This document shows, piece after piece, positions 22,301 to 32,950 of a DNA stretch of 64,000 bases (the stretch's first letter is position 1; each line of letters opens with the position of its first letter). The notes under the pieces are model-generated. The model was not told where the DNA came from, did no database searches, and saw only the letters and a program-made list of their open reading frames with translations. Location: NCBI GenBank assembly GCA_977006965.1, contig OZ345363.1, forward strand, positions 2,790,001 through 2,854,000, in the 5' to 3' direction. Made by a program: the position numbers and the translations under genes. Source of the stretch: Phymatolithon calcareum (Eukaryota; Rhodophyta; Florideophyceae; Hapalidiales).

Positions 22301-23520
22301 AGATCGATCTTGAGATGCTTGCTAATTTCTTCGGTCGCATTTACGAGTTAACGGGTTCCGAAGAGGCACTGAAAAGAAAGGCGGTGGCACTGTTCTATGA
22401 AAGTGGTGCGAATAGCGCTGCGTCCAAGAAAGCTATTCATGCCATCGAATCCTTCATCATTCGTATGGGTGACATTTTTGATGATTCTTCACTTGCTTTT
22501 TATCTCGCCGTCGCACACCAAAGTCGTTTTCACGAATCTCAGGATCAAGTACAACAGGAATTTGCGGCCAAATGTATGGTGCGCCTAAAAGTGTGGGTTC
22601 ACGATGATCCTGACGATCGTTTTGGATTAAGCATCGGATACTTGCTCGAGAAAGGGTTCCTTGTGGGCCGTGACGCAAAACGCATTAATGCAATGATCGA
22701 GAGATTATGTGAGAATGAAGCGTACAGAAGTGAGAAAATGCTGCGAACAATTCTTGGTCGACTTTTTGTGAAACAATCAGCATCCAATGAAAGCACGAAT
22801 GAAGTCATTGGACATGAACGTGTTTTTGGGATTGGAATACGTCCGAAAGACGCCATGTTGGTCTACCACTCAGAGTATACTTCGCTCCCCAAGTGCACGA
22901 ATCGCTTAGGATTACTGTATCACAAGGGAGCTCAAGGTATTCCAGCGGATGCATTGGCGGCGGAGGAAAAGTATTTGGCTTCCATTGAAAACGGAAATCA
23001 TGACGCACTTTGTAACATGGGTGTTCTGAAGTGCGGCTCCGATGAAGAAGAAGTCGGCATTGAGTACCTAAAAGAAGCTGTTGATGCAGGATGCAGTTCT
23101 GGAATGAATAATCTGGCCGTGGCGTACGAGGTTGGAAATGGGGTCAATCGAGATATACTTGAAGCTGAGAGACTTTACAAACAGTGTATTGAAGTGGATA
23201 AGAATCCAGTTGCAATGTATAATCTGGCGGTATTGTACATGTGTGGAGACCCTGAAGTTCAAAACAACGAAAACCTGTCCGCATCGCTGCGAATGATCTC
23301 TGAGCTTATTAGTCCAGAAACGGAGCTCGAACCGTTGTACAATCTTCAAGAGCAGGTCATGAAGCTTGATGTGTTAAGAGGCAACAGAGATGAGACGGTT
23401 TCGACGAGGAAAGTGGAAGTTGAAGAATTAGATGAGTGTCTTCTGTATGTGAAGATTCTCGAAACTGGTGAAACAAGCCGTGTTTTGGGAGATGAAGAAG
23501 GTTCAGAGATTTGCATTTAG
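19357..23520 (+). CDS. 1387-aa N-terminal membrane protein with C-terminal Sel1/TPR repeats
   Basis: A single uninterrupted exon. The chosen ATG gives MSKCCCC, a cysteine cluster suited to lipidation. Three hydrophobic segments follow at about residues 17-39, 56-76 and 84-108. A Ser-rich linker (about 180-225) leads into a long unrecognised region. At about 895-930 there is a TPR-like helix pair (FADGCDAVEAGRPDDALRLF). At about 1181-1305 are Sel1-like repeats (GLLYHKGAQG, MGVLKCG, NNLAVAYEVGNGV, YNLAVLYMCGD). Sel1 repeats are known protein-interaction scaffolds, so I infer a membrane-anchored adaptor, with the repeats probably cytosolic. The tail is acidic. The gene is duplicated in tandem and the other copy is broken. 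Orthology and the nature of the central region are unknown. Confidence 0.85.
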   Translation: MSKCCCCNDGPSLADDPLLVFAIYAIAFIPLASIYALDFITDRWRTIRDTRRNGMVQLFVSLPSLACVMFYIVVQVKNRDYKEAAAAIAVAVFNSYHVLRTIWGLVLLYEFRNWNIYALRCLASLGYYVPRYDYSEDVNNMLSEMKSCRARWKQILVGLFDSLKTRIMHVYNRLLSCTHPVSPLSASVQSTSSSSPILDGTVDENCSRLSHHTNSSSISSSSTSYLLPQRVMRNCASFYNWAMGNIEAYDTADDLSLEEIKRSVDYHMVVNSSLIDNEFTDAELPVRPTLFSRVVRSDPERHSAMSRFVASCLKSTKPKECSVRWLVSFLARFGHRWLVDTKVLGMPSSESLRASRRLGVLASAHTTQGSVKDNGSTEKFVTQFSPSHEYSTGFERYIYQWTRITQRCMLPFKMNADFDSVIYFINHEATIRDAAKDDWHKSSLNELRDEERSAVENITIVQLGRFAALMENVELVKEDGTVLSESNTPMNWEEGGSSIDTLMYQLGYDAGTDPKEFFQTLPVRKKTVSSFLWNNNPNCLLLQTSVHVDNHLALSCGDKLDAFVDEWQVSSQAGQPERTTSVFENQYNLEMRRLQYEVAGRAPFEGTCDNGRFIGCVAETVRSILASWVAENDSETAGWNVSIASVGIRFLCSRQLCSAISEMRTIHRDEKETQSLYMRVIWEVQSHLHWKVGDEVVRKGGDIRQSPFLIMLFVLGFPRLKVEASENEGTVSGSSSGDPTIEFEDGITVRPVSGPQELRILLTCDQESKTMSIIFSPESSVFNWQEWRDAFMGRLAAQKYWRTTRLSSNNELLRTETNHSDICSPVQDIALENVGKKYGLRYWSGWPPFSPQIAQFEIRNMVEYEFGVWDFDHFARRSSDFIGALNVVIDTHMQRRTDVGTLFADGCDAVEAGRPDDALRLFGRCIAEYGHREALKDAFGVITRKNTKSDSEVDILQKQMNVRFRTLLNRSHIEEENRVMDEIDLEMLANFFGRIYELTGSEEALKRKAVALFYESGANSAASKKAIHAIESFIIRMGDIFDDSSLAFYLAVAHQSRFHESQDQVQQEFAAKCMVRLKVWVHDDPDDRFGLSIGYLLEKGFLVGRDAKRINAMIERLCENEAYRSEKMLRTILGRLFVKQSASNESTNEVIGHERVFGIGIRPKDAMLVYHSEYTSLPKCTNRLGLLYHKGAQGIPADALAAEEKYLASIENGNHDALCNMGVLKCGSDEEEVGIEYLKEAVDAGCSSGMNNLAVAYEVGNGVNRDILEAERLYKQCIEVDKNPVAMYNLAVLYMCGDPEVQNNENLSASLRMISELISPETELEPLYNLQEQVMKLDVLRGNRDETVSTRKVEVEELDECLLYVKILETGETSRVLGDEEGSEICI

Positions 23521-23869
23521 TTAAGTTTCGTTTATCAACGTAGTTCAGTAGATTTCCTGGCTGCCAAGAAAGTACGTCCGGAACGTATATTAAAGCAAAT
23601 CGTCCCGTGCTGGGCTTTGTTGCATAATCTAAGACATGTGCGTTACTAGACATGCAGTACGTCTTTAGTGGCGTCAAAGTGCATCGGGGACAACCTTCAA
23701 ATAAATAGAGAAGATTGTTTATCGTAGAAACCATACCACTTCACTCTGTCACGAAGAACTTTCCTTGATGGAAATGGTGGTAGTCATTGATAGCAAAGGT
23801 GAAGAAGGAAGTCGTGATATAGTAGTTGGGCGTAACGCTAAGGAAGGAGGGATTTCATACTCTAAATAG

Positions 23870-24345
23870 GTTGAAGAAGAAGATGACCTGTCGATTTTTA
23901 TTTGAAAGCTACCAACACATCCGCGGAATGTGGACGGTGTCAGCCCAACCCTTTTACTGGTACACGTAGTATTACATGGACACGCGCAGAGGCGCGTGAC
24001 CAAGTATTATTAAGTCCGATTGACTCGACATGCCATTACGTGGTAGGTTATAATTTCTGCATAAAAGGCGAGGGATGTGGGGCCTCTCCCAGAATGGAGG
24101 GCAGCGCACATAAACCAATTAACCAAAGTCCTTGCTCATACCTTCAAAGTCAACCTTGCTCATCGGGTATCACCACTGGTCTATAGGACGCCTGAGGTAG
24201 CTTTGCGTAGACCATTGAGCCACTGACAAGGTCTTGCTTCAATGAGTGCTTACATGACAGAGTGCTACACTATATGGCAGAATACCAAAACCTATCTCTA
24301 ACCTATACTTGGGCCTCGAGGGGGGAAATAATCCACTGTGTGACG
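23870..24345 (-). repeat. Diverged 3'-tail repeat, copy D' (unit 2)
   Basis: This is the duplicate of copy D, with the GAAGAAGAAGATG microsatellite near 23873, ATTTTTATTTGAAAGCTACC near 23894 and GGGCCTCGAGGGGGGAAATA near 24312. It differs from copy D by scattered substitutions only. Confidence 0.55.
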
Positions 24346-25559
24346 CGGAGTCTACGAGTTGTGATGCAAATACCTTCAGATTCGAAATACGGCCGTGGCA
24401 GACTGAAACACTAAAAGTGTAGAACATCTCAGCGAGTAGAAAAAGCTCTCTGGAAATATTATTGTCTTGGGGTACTTGGAAATAGATTCCACTCGGTGAA
24501 GTCGATCATGTTGAACAAATGGTTCGTCACCATCTGACTATGCATTGGACCAGACACAAAGGTCGTTTTTGTGACTGACGAAGCCGTATGAAATGGTGAC
24601 TGTGACTGACTAGATCTTAGTTGAAAATTGGTCAGTATTTAGTCGACTTGAACGTAGTAGGCACAGAGGATTACCAGCGGAAATCAAGATGAAGGAGCAA
24701 GAATCCGTAGCATGAAAAGAATTCACGATGGACACAGAACTGCAAGTAGAAGAAAGGTCCCGTCCAGGTGACATTCTAGAGGACTCCTAGATGTTGAGTG
24801 TATTGGAAAAAAGGATTAGCTCTGAAAACCCATCTGAGAGAATGAAAGGTTTGTTGTAAAGCTCGGCATCAAATTCGTGAGAGAAATGCAGCATCTTCCC
24901 TTGAATCTTTCCAGTAAACCTCATGCTATACAATAAGGTGACCAATACTGTTAAAAAGGCCCTTTTTACAATATGGATTGCTCGCCATGCACTGCGCCAG
25001 CGAGGGTTCTTGCCGCAATTTGCAATTGATTTCAGACCACGCTTCCCTTCAGTCGCTCTCGCATTTCCAGAGCCAAATCGAAGTCTTAACATTTTCCGAC
25101 TTGGTCCTTCTTGTTGTTCTTTGTGCAGTTCTTGGGATCACTGCTTAACTGGGCCCGGCATTTTTTGGAACTTTGATTTCTATAGAAGTCAATGTTCCTG
25201 CATTCGTGACCCACCCTCATAAGAAAACTACATTCTACAGTATTGGCCGAGAATAAGACATCCCTAAAAAAATCAGAAAAATTTGAGAATTTTGAGCACT
25301 GCATTGCCGCCAAAGTACACGGATCACCGCAGGTGGGAATCCGACGGGATGCAATGCGACAATGCGTCTGCGTTGCTCCCCACCTGGCGCGCCGCACACG
25401 TCGCACATGTCGAACACGAGCTACTTGGATTGGATTGGATTTCTGTTTAATTGAAGCTCCCTTTGTCAATTATCATTCAATTGCACCTGAGACACTTTTC
25501 GTTGAGCTACAATCCTTCGCTTACGTTTTCATTTAATTAGTTGATTTTGGACATTTTCA

Positions 25560-26917
25560 AACGCGCTATGCCGACGTGCAGAACCCGCTCGCACACAGCA
25601 CTCAGTGCGCGTCTCTGCGCGGCGGGCAGTCTCCTCTCCTGCGCACATTCCACAAATGCCTTCACTCTCTCCCGCCAACGATCCGCGCCGCCTCCGTCCT
25701 CCCCGGGGAGCGCTGTCACGCCAGCATCGTTATTCGCACGCGAAATTGCCCTGACAGCTGCCTAAAACACAGCGCTATCGTTCGCGCGCTCCGGCGATGT
25801 CGTCGCAGCCCCTCGCGCACTCGATGCCATAACGTCGGTGCTAGCGCTGCCACGATCGCCAATAGCGCTCGGCACGCACGGCTGCGCTGCTCCGCCGCGT
25901 AGTGGCGGCGGCAGTGGCGGCGGTAGCGGCGCTGCAGCTGCGCGCCGCGCTCGCGTTGCTGCGGAAGAAAGCGGACGAGGCGGCAGCTGTTAATAAGGAG
26001 GTTTCGTTCTAGCTTCGCGCCGACACGGCGCTCATAGCGCTCGGGGAGAAGCGCCCCGTTTCGGATGCCGATGATGCGGAGGTGGCGGGCGACGGCGAGC
26101 GCGGCGCAGCGTGCGGCGCGTGCATTGAGTCACTGACGCCCGCTGTGTCGGGTGAGCTGCGCTGCAACCGTTCACCCGAGCGTCGCGTGTGCGCAGCGAC
26201 GAGGAATACACACACACAGCATCGCTCTGGACGCCTGCATTGTATCAGTGCGGCGCGCTTTGAGCGCTATTTGCCATGTAAGACGAGCGGGTGGTACGTG
26301 ACGGCGAATGCGGAACAAAGTGGATGGTTAACCAGTGCGCATGTGCCGGGTACAGATCCGCCGAAGTGCACACTATGCTCGCGGGAATGGATGTCTCGTC
26401 CGGGCGTGCGTTGTGGTCGTTTCAGGCTGCGCTGGCGATCGAGCATACGAGACCGGCGACGCTTGTGGTGGCTGTGGGTGGTTTGGAAAAGGTAGGGAGA
26501 TACGTGGTACAGACGGAGATTCTCGCGTGTCTGGCGGAGCTTGCCGCACATGCGGAGGGAAGAGGGGAATGTGGGACGCTCAGCGTGGTGGCGCCGTGGA
26601 AGGCGAATGGGGATGAGGTAGCGGTAGGGCGTGCGAGAGCGCTCGTGCTTGTGAAGCGATCAAAGGAGGCAATCGAGATACTTGATGATTTGAACGCCAC
26701 GTGCAGCACGGATGACACCAGCTTTCGCGTCTCGGCTACCGCATGTGCCGCGCTTGGCGATGCGAGTGCGGCAATTGTGGTGGCGCATCGGTTCGCACAA
26801 AAGGGTCAGGTCTCCGTGAGCACGCAATTGGCCGTCGCAGATTCATTGCTTTGCGCCGGGGAGGTGCATGATGCGCAGAGCGCTGTGAACACAGCTACGA
26901 AAACACACTCCGGTTAG
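25560..26917 (+). pseudogene. GC-rich TPR-like protein (unit 2), partly open
   Basis: The 3' part is open for 208 codons (26291-26917): SGRALWSFQAALAIEH, GRYVVQTEILACLAELAAHAE, RARALVLVKRSKEAIEILDDL, then ACAALGDASAAIVVAHRFAQKGQVSV and a stop. The helical, alanine-rich pattern with about 34-residue spacing suggests TPR repeats. Upstream, homologous coding sequence moves into other frames (26082-26495 and before 26015) with at least one in-frame stop, so the complete gene appears broken, or its exon structure escapes me. Its 3' end extends about 25 bp beyond the duplicated segment, so this copy holds the original C terminus. Confidence 0.5.
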
Positions 26918-27079
26918 ACAGGCGTGATGAGAACGCCGAGACGTGTGGGGCGAGGACAGTGTTGCGCGGAACGTGTTATAATAATCGCATAATGAACTCC
27001 TTGCCATGTTCCAGGGAGTCAATACCGCGACTGCAAACTGAATCCTATGTCAAGCTCAGCTGACTCTGCGTGACACAGT

Positions 27080-27275
27080 ATAGCGGAGTATGTTTCCCGC
27101 TCGAGGTTCAACCCTGATCCAGAGGTAGGTTTTGGTACCCCACCAGATGGTGTCGCACCCACTTGTTGAAAATCAAGTCAGACCCTTGCTGTGCTCGCAT
27201 GGCACTCGCAATATTACCCCATGCGTCTGCAGAAGCGTTGGTAACTTTTAAATAAAAATCTACACTTATTCTTCT
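27080..27275 (+). repeat. Dispersed 3'-tail repeat, copy E
   Basis: CCGCTCGAGG lies near 27099, CCAGAGGTAGGTTTTGG near 27119, and GCGTCTGCAGAAGCGTTGG near 27222, followed by TTTTAAATAAAAATCT and a CTT-type run. The order and spacing match copy A closely. No LINE coding sequence precedes it, so it is a heavily 5'-truncated insertion. Confidence 0.7.
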
Positions 27276-27289
27276 ACCGAGATGGTTTG

Positions 27290-27942
27290 GAATAAAAATG
27301 TCGAGAAGAGTTTCGTCATAACTCCCAATGCGAAGGCTTCACATTCGTTCTTGCAAGAAAAGAAATGGAGACTGTGTCTGCAACTACATACTTGGGCATG
27401 CGCGTATCTTCGAACGGCGAAACAGAACTTCTACGCTTTCCAGAACATATGCTGCACAGAATCGATTGATGGTTCTCGGAAACATCGAACTCCACGGAAA
27501 AGACTTCACACCCTCGACATGCTTAAGACTATATAAGGCGCTTGTCCGGCCAATGACGGAGTATCTTCTCCCCTTCGCAGACCTGACGAGTAACATCCTC
27601 GGAGCACAGGACGCTCTAGAGAGCAACCTGTTCTCAAGAATTTTCGGCACATGGTGCAAGAATATGCAGGCCCGCTTTCGAGGAATATGCCGCCTGGAGT
27701 CCATTCAACTACGCCAAGCGTATTTGAGCTCCAAGTTCATAACAGCACAGAAATTTCGAAGAAAACAGGCACTTGAGCTTCCCAAGGGCACAACACGACT
27801 GGCAATATTGAACGCGACAAACGATGTGCTTCACAAAGCTCTTCTCTGTACCTCTACAGAAGTATTTGCGCGCAACCTAGATGCCAAACGTAAGAACGCA
27901 GAAGAACGCAAAATGAGAATAGGATGCATGTCTCCCTCCTAA
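27290..27942 (+). pseudogene. LINE ORF2 C-terminal fragment
   Basis: In one frame TTYLGMRVSSNGETELL is read near 27384. The frame then changes and continues as CLRLYKALVRPMTEYLLP near 27520. This is the post-catalytic signature of non-LTR retrotransposon reverse transcriptases (YLG, then YKALVRP..EY). The second frame stays open to 27942, ending KMRIGCMSPS. The RT catalytic core is missing and one frameshift separates the two motifs. It belongs to a different LINE lineage from the fragment at 801-1196. Confidence 0.7.
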
Positions 27943-29639
27943 AGCCGTTGGGCGGGAGGGCCGGCGCCCTCCTCAGCCCAGCAAGAACGAGCTACCACCA
28001 TTTCTCACCCTCAAAAAAGCGAAGCACACGCTTTTTTGCACGCACCGGTTATTTCACCGCTTCCCATACTCCTGGCAAGAGCAAGAACGAAACGAAGATT
28101 CCGAACTAGATCACGCTCTCAAGGATACTTCAAACTTAATGCCTAATCACCGACTTTCCGATATTCAAAAAGAGATGCTGGAAATGGCAGTTGATACTGT
28201 CCAAAGAAAATGCCCGAAATCAATTACTTAAATGAGAACATAAGCGATGGAAGGGAGCTTCAATTAAACAGAAATCCAATCCTTTTAAGGATTGAGCTGA
28301 TTCAAAATGTCCGCTCTATGGCTCGACTAAGGCAATGAATTCATAGAGCGGACATTTCGAATCAGATCTTCTACAACTTTTCTTGATGATGTAGTCCTTT
28401 CGTCGAGGCCGTTACGGCCCGGCCCGGCGAGAAATACTGATTGGTTCTTTGGAATGCTGGTGATTCAATGCCTCCAGCAGTCAGAGCCCGCACCTGTGCC
28501 GATGTATTTACATTCTGTAGACATTCCATGGGTGTCTAAACAAAAGCGCTTCTTAGCTACTCTATACGTGCGCAAGTTATCATGCACCTTCACGTAGAAA
28601 ACCAGGTAACCATGCTGGGTTTATGTCGAATGTCAGTTTATAAGATGCTACGTAAGTGCTACTAGGAGTGGCGAACAAATATTTGGACTGTAATCAATTC
28701 GCGTGCTCCGAGGTGAAAATTAAATTTACCTTGGAAGTGAATGTTCCCTCTATGATGCGATCGTCTCTACTAGAACTAAGGGGGAATCTGCTCAAGTAGA
28801 CTTCCGATCACCTTCCAGCTACAGTTTTGCTGGAAGAGGGACCTTCTTGAGAATAGAGACTTTGCGACCGTCCTACCAGTCTGCAAAAGTCTGTGGCCCC
28901 TCTGGAATATTGCGTTATCTTGCTTGCAGCACATATACTGGAATTTTGGTCGCCTATGGTATTCCTGCAGCTTCTTGCTCCGCTGCATCGTTGCGTGTCT
29001 ATAGTGCCCCTTGCACTCGAAGAGTGTTGTAATTATTCATTCGTAATGCCTGTTTGGCCTCCCGCGCCAACTTATTCGTGCGCGTATAGGACAATAATGG
29101 TGCAAGCTCCTCCGGACGGTATGATCGCGAATTTAATTCGAACGTTTTCTAAAAATAAAGAACTTTTTTTCAAACGTTTTTTAACTGATATTGCATACAA
29201 TGATATAAAAATCATTGTCTACAGTTTGTCGAAGATATATATCTTCGACAAAATTGATAAATCCCGAGTTCTACAGAACACAAGAAAGGAGTGCTAAAAC
29301 AAGCGTACACTGACTGGTGCCGACCAAGTGGTTCTTTCACTACCACTTAAAGTCAAGCCCGTGTGCTTCCATGCTGAATAAATGGAACCGAAGGCTTTCC
29401 ACTAGATTACGAGTCCTTAAGTTCCCAGCTTACGGCCTGTATTAGTGAAAGAGCGGACACGGAGTGTCAGAAATTGAGTTCATGGAGGATGCGCGGATTA
29501 TATCAACGTACGCCTTTGTGAAACATAATTGAAGCGGGGCTCGTTCAAACGCAATCATACTCCTGGAAACGCGGAAGGGCCACATTCCAGCAAATTTGCC
29601 TCCAGCAAATTGCGCAACGAAGACCCTGGCCATAGTCCC
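27943..29639. other. No gene seen; two hairpins
   Basis: Short frames only. A hairpin lies at 28298-28364 (listed separately). A perfect palindrome lies at about 29225-29250, centred on GAAGATATATATCTTC. Otherwise nothing is recognisable. Confidence 0.5.
28298..28364. repeat. Inverted repeat, 23-bp arms
   Basis: The arms at 28298-28320 and 28342-28364 match at 22 of 23 positions (core AATGTCCGCTCTATG) with a 21-nt spacer that includes ATGAATTC. It is either a small foldback element or a structured RNA precursor. No flanking ORF explains it. Confidence 0.7.
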
Positions 29640-29725
29640 ACAGAACTTGAAAAGTTTCCCTGAACGTTTGCAGAGGAGCTTGTAGCTTTTGAATAAAAAT
29701 CTAAATCTCTTCTTCTTCCAGCAAA
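29640..29725 (+). repeat. Dispersed 3'-tail repeat, copy F (partial)
   Basis: Only the distal part is left: GAACGTTTGCAGAGGAGC, then GTAGCTTTTGAATAAAAATC and a CTTCTTCTTCC tail. It lies about 150 bp upstream of the leucine-rich-repeat gene, possibly in its promoter region. Confidence 0.5.
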
Positions 29726-29872
29726 TTTGAAGCTCATAAAAAACACACACAACGCTTGGTTTACTGTCCAGAACAACGTCTCCCATCTCGTGATCTACCA
29801 ATAGACACATTCTCAATTCTTAGCAATTTTGTGACGCCATACCTGGTCTCCTTTGAGAAGTAGATCTGCACC

Positions 29873-31405
29873 ATGACCATCTCTCAGCACTTAGTTACGC
29901 ATATGGATTTGCTGCCGTCGAATGCACTTGCCAACGTGTTGCGCTTTTTCAGTGACCATCCACGTGATCCAAAATGGCCGAAGCGCATCAGTACCGAGCA
30001 TTTGATGACTCTATCGCGCGCAAATGGTCCACTGGCGGAGGTTGCGCAAGAGCGAATCACCACGCTTGTCCATTTCTTAGGGACCTCCGTCGAAGAAGAC
30101 TCCTCAGACACTGCGAACAGCTTGGCTAAGATACTTTCTGCATTTGGAAAATCTTGTTCCTGCCTTTGCTTGTTTTCCAATGTCAACTCTTCGTCGAGCT
30201 CCGCAGCGTGGCTACAGCAGCTCGAACAAAGTTGCTCTTCTCTTCGGCAGCTCACTGTAAGCACCGGAATGGGGGACTTTCCGCTTCAAAAAGTACTTCA
30301 AGCGGTACAAGGAACACTGCAAGATCTCACGCTGGATGGCACCGACCACGAAGGAGCTTATTTTTCCAGCATTGCCAGCCACTGTAGCGGACTGAAGCGT
30401 CTCCAGATTCAAGTCGCCGCTCGGAATCATCCCAGTTTGAATACAGCGTTTGAAGCAATTGGGTCAAACTTGATATCGCTGCACCTAGGTGTGGTTCCCA
30501 ATCCAACCCTAGCCGCAGAGACCACCATACCCTTGGATGTCAAAGATATTGGACGTTCTTGCCCAAATGTGCGCAATCTTGAAGTGTACGGAGAGGCGCA
30601 CGATTTCCGATCGGATGTCGAGGAGCTGTGCATCGGCTATGGTTCGCAGTTGGAAACGCTCACACTTTCTTTCTGCGGCAAGAACGAGCAATTTCTGCAT
30701 GAAATCGCTAGATGCTGTACGAATGTCGCAGTGCACACCGACATGAACAAGTCGTATGCAAATATCGATGATTTTTTGTTTGGATTGAAGCCAGACCCTA
30801 CCAAAACGATGGAGATACTAGGACCGCGTCTTTCGTCTATAAGCTTCCGGTTCGGGTTTTGGATAAGTCCAGAGTTTGAAAGTGCAGCTTCCAAGTGCAG
30901 TAACCTTTCCAAACTTGAAATCACAGACTGTACACCAGCGGTTCAAGCAGTATTGGAGAAAATCTTCGCCCATCCGAAGCCTCACCTTGTGGAATTGCAA
31001 TTGGCATTCAAGAAATTAGTTCAGAACTCCTCAGTGCAGAACTTTTCAGACATGCTGTCAACTATCGCCAAGAACTCAGGATCTTTACAAACTCTTGTCT
31101 TTTCAGGACCCGCCCTTCCCGTGAAAATGTATGAATGTATAGCAGAGGCGAACAAAAGACTGGAGTTTGTGCGCATCTCTATGCACAGTCGGGATGACCA
31201 GCTCGGTTTCGCAGTGCAACGTCAAGCAAAAACGTTCGCAAGGCTCATTGAAATCTTCTCACGGTGCCCAATCTTGCAGCACATCTCCATTGAGCATGGC
31301 TCGAAGTATAACGAAGGAAAAATTGGAGAAGTGGAGAATGCGTGTTTCAAGATTCGAAGTCGGCGAATTTCTGTTTGTGTTCAGGGTATCTGGTATCTTC
31401 AGTAG
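29873..31405 (+). CDS. F-box-like/leucine-rich-repeat protein, 510 aa
   Basis: An intronless gene beginning at ATG 29873. The N terminus (about residues 10-60: MDLLPSNALANVLRFF ... RISTEHLMTLSRANGPLAEVAQ) resembles a degenerate F-box, which in known proteins binds SKP1 in SCF ubiquitin ligases. From about residue 115 to 480 there are irregular leucine-rich repeats (SLRQLTVS, TLQDLTLDG, GLKRLQIQV, NVRNLEVYG, QLETLTLSF, NLSKLEITD, HLVELQLAF, SLQTLVFSG). These would form the substrate-recognition surface. There is no signal peptide and no membrane segment. Substrate-receptor function is inference from the architecture. The stop at 31405 follows IWYLQ. Confidence 0.8.
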   Translation: MTISQHLVTHMDLLPSNALANVLRFFSDHPRDPKWPKRISTEHLMTLSRANGPLAEVAQERITTLVHFLGTSVEEDSSDTANSLAKILSAFGKSCSCLCLFSNVNSSSSSAAWLQQLEQSCSSLRQLTVSTGMGDFPLQKVLQAVQGTLQDLTLDGTDHEGAYFSSIASHCSGLKRLQIQVAARNHPSLNTAFEAIGSNLISLHLGVVPNPTLAAETTIPLDVKDIGRSCPNVRNLEVYGEAHDFRSDVEELCIGYGSQLETLTLSFCGKNEQFLHEIARCCTNVAVHTDMNKSYANIDDFLFGLKPDPTKTMEILGPRLSSISFRFGFWISPEFESAASKCSNLSKLEITDCTPAVQAVLEKIFAHPKPHLVELQLAFKKLVQNSSVQNFSDMLSTIAKNSGSLQTLVFSGPALPVKMYECIAEANKRLEFVRISMHSRDDQLGFAVQRQAKTFARLIEIFSRCPILQHISIEHGSKYNEGKIGEVENACFKIRSRRISVCVQGIWYLQ

Positions 31406-31864
31406 TTGCTATTTCTGTGTAGGAGTGAAGTGAAGAAGACACTCCTGGGGAGCGCGTATTAGATAAAGTATATTGATGGAGAGCTCAAAGCAGATTGTCC
31501 TCTTGAACTGCTGCTATGTGTTCATGTAGGGGACTGGAAAGTGGAGTTTAAGCTCTCATAAAGTCACATTGTGTCAACCAAATCTAAACGAAATTCCCTT
31601 TTTTTTCAACTGCACGACTTCGATATGGAATCTAGTCAACGGTTCGTTATTGACAAGTTTTAGGGAAGCAACAGTCTTACTCGATCACCGGTATTTGGTG
31701 CATGGCCAGGTCTGGTCATGAACAATGGACATGGCCCGAAGAGTAGCACATATCTTCCACATGCGAATGGTCTCTTGACTGTCCCCGAGCTGCACTCAAC
31801 AACACGGAGGACGTTTTGGAGTTGATCGCAGATCGGACATCTCCATAATTGCCGAAGGGCTAGA

Positions 31865-31925
31865 AAAAAGAAGAGTGTGCTTTTGCTTTTAAGCTATCAA
31901 CGCATCTGCCGACGCTTGGGGCTGT
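31865..31925 (-). repeat. Dispersed 3'-tail repeat, copy G (partial)
   Basis: On the plus strand it reads AAAAAAGAAGAGTG, then TTTTAAGCTATCAACGC and ATCTGCCGACGCTTGGGG. This is the reverse complement of the tail core. Only about 60 bp is present. Confidence 0.5.
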
Positions 31926-32950
31926 GTTGCGGGTGCGAAGAATCCATGGGCGTTCTCTGCTGATTGACAATAGCGCTACATGTCACCGAGTTTTGTCACG
32001 CGGGGTGTAACACAGGGACCTTAGTGCGAGGACGCAGCGTTCTTCACAACCTGAATTTTGTCTTGAACCTTGCCCAGTGCTCTTCTTGTGAAAGACCTTG
32101 AATGTAGTGAGAGCATCCCATTCGACATCCCGGTCTTGATATCATTGTTGCCATCGTCGCATTGCTCAGTCAGTTTTTTGAGCTCCGAGCTACTCCTGGC
32201 GGGACCGTTCCAAAAGATCATTCTATGGTCAAGGTCCCATACCGTCTAGTGCTGCCGTGGTTCTTTTTCGGCTTAGACGACTTCTTCGACAATCTTCTGT
32301 TGCTTGTACTTCACTTCACTTTTCGCGTGCATTATATCCATCTTCACAACTCTAAGCTCCTTGCAGTGTCTTAATGCGAGAGTATGTCACCGCCTTACTA
32401 ACCGTCTCGCAAACAACCGACCTAGGCTATCGCGTTGCGGGCAGTAGGCAGTGAAGTGAAGAAAACCATACTTTGCGCAGCAGCAATGCCAGAAATTCAA
32501 GTTAGACCGACAGTATACTGTCATGTGAGCAAGTGGAATAGCTACTGTATCTTACCATCTCGCAAGACGCTACAGCAGAGCTTATTTGCACGAGAAGACG
32601 AGGCACTGAAGTAATGATGTGCGGGAGGCAAATTGGGCGAAAGTTTTCCTTCCCCTCACCGCTCCGCTGCCCAGCCTCACAAGTTCGTTTACAGAATTAC
32701 AGTGCGGAAGCAATCAAAACGAAGCACGTCAATTCCACAATTCTCCCTTGCCGTGCGGATATGCGGCCAGTTGTCCTTCTTCACTGGTCTGCATCTCGCC
32801 ATCCCATCGAACGCACGGCGCGCCGAAAACCGCAAATCATTGCGTGCGTTCGCAAGCCAAAGTGCCGATCTGCTTGTTTCGTCGTGCATCGCAAAGAAAT
32901 CCAGAGCTGTGCATCAAGCCCCATCTCAGTGCGGCCATCGAACCGCCGAC
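31926..32950. other. Intergenic / 5' region of the transporter gene
   Basis: There is no recognised gene. A minus-strand frame (32021-32221) has no known family. The transporter reading frame is open upstream of its ATG back to about 32633, so an N-terminal extension cannot be excluded. I treat 32600-32950 as promoter and 5' UTR. Confidence 0.45.

Larger units (their letters stand above)
18897..26890. repeat. Tandem duplication, unit 2
   Basis: This is the right unit of the direct duplication, in the same order as unit 1: upstream region, intact Sel1-family gene, diverged tail repeat (about 23870-24345, minus strand) and GC-rich TPR-like gene. It lacks the retrocopy and the MITE-like insert. 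The junction sequence at 18890-18906 defines the fusion between the end of one unit and the start of the next. Confidence 0.9.
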
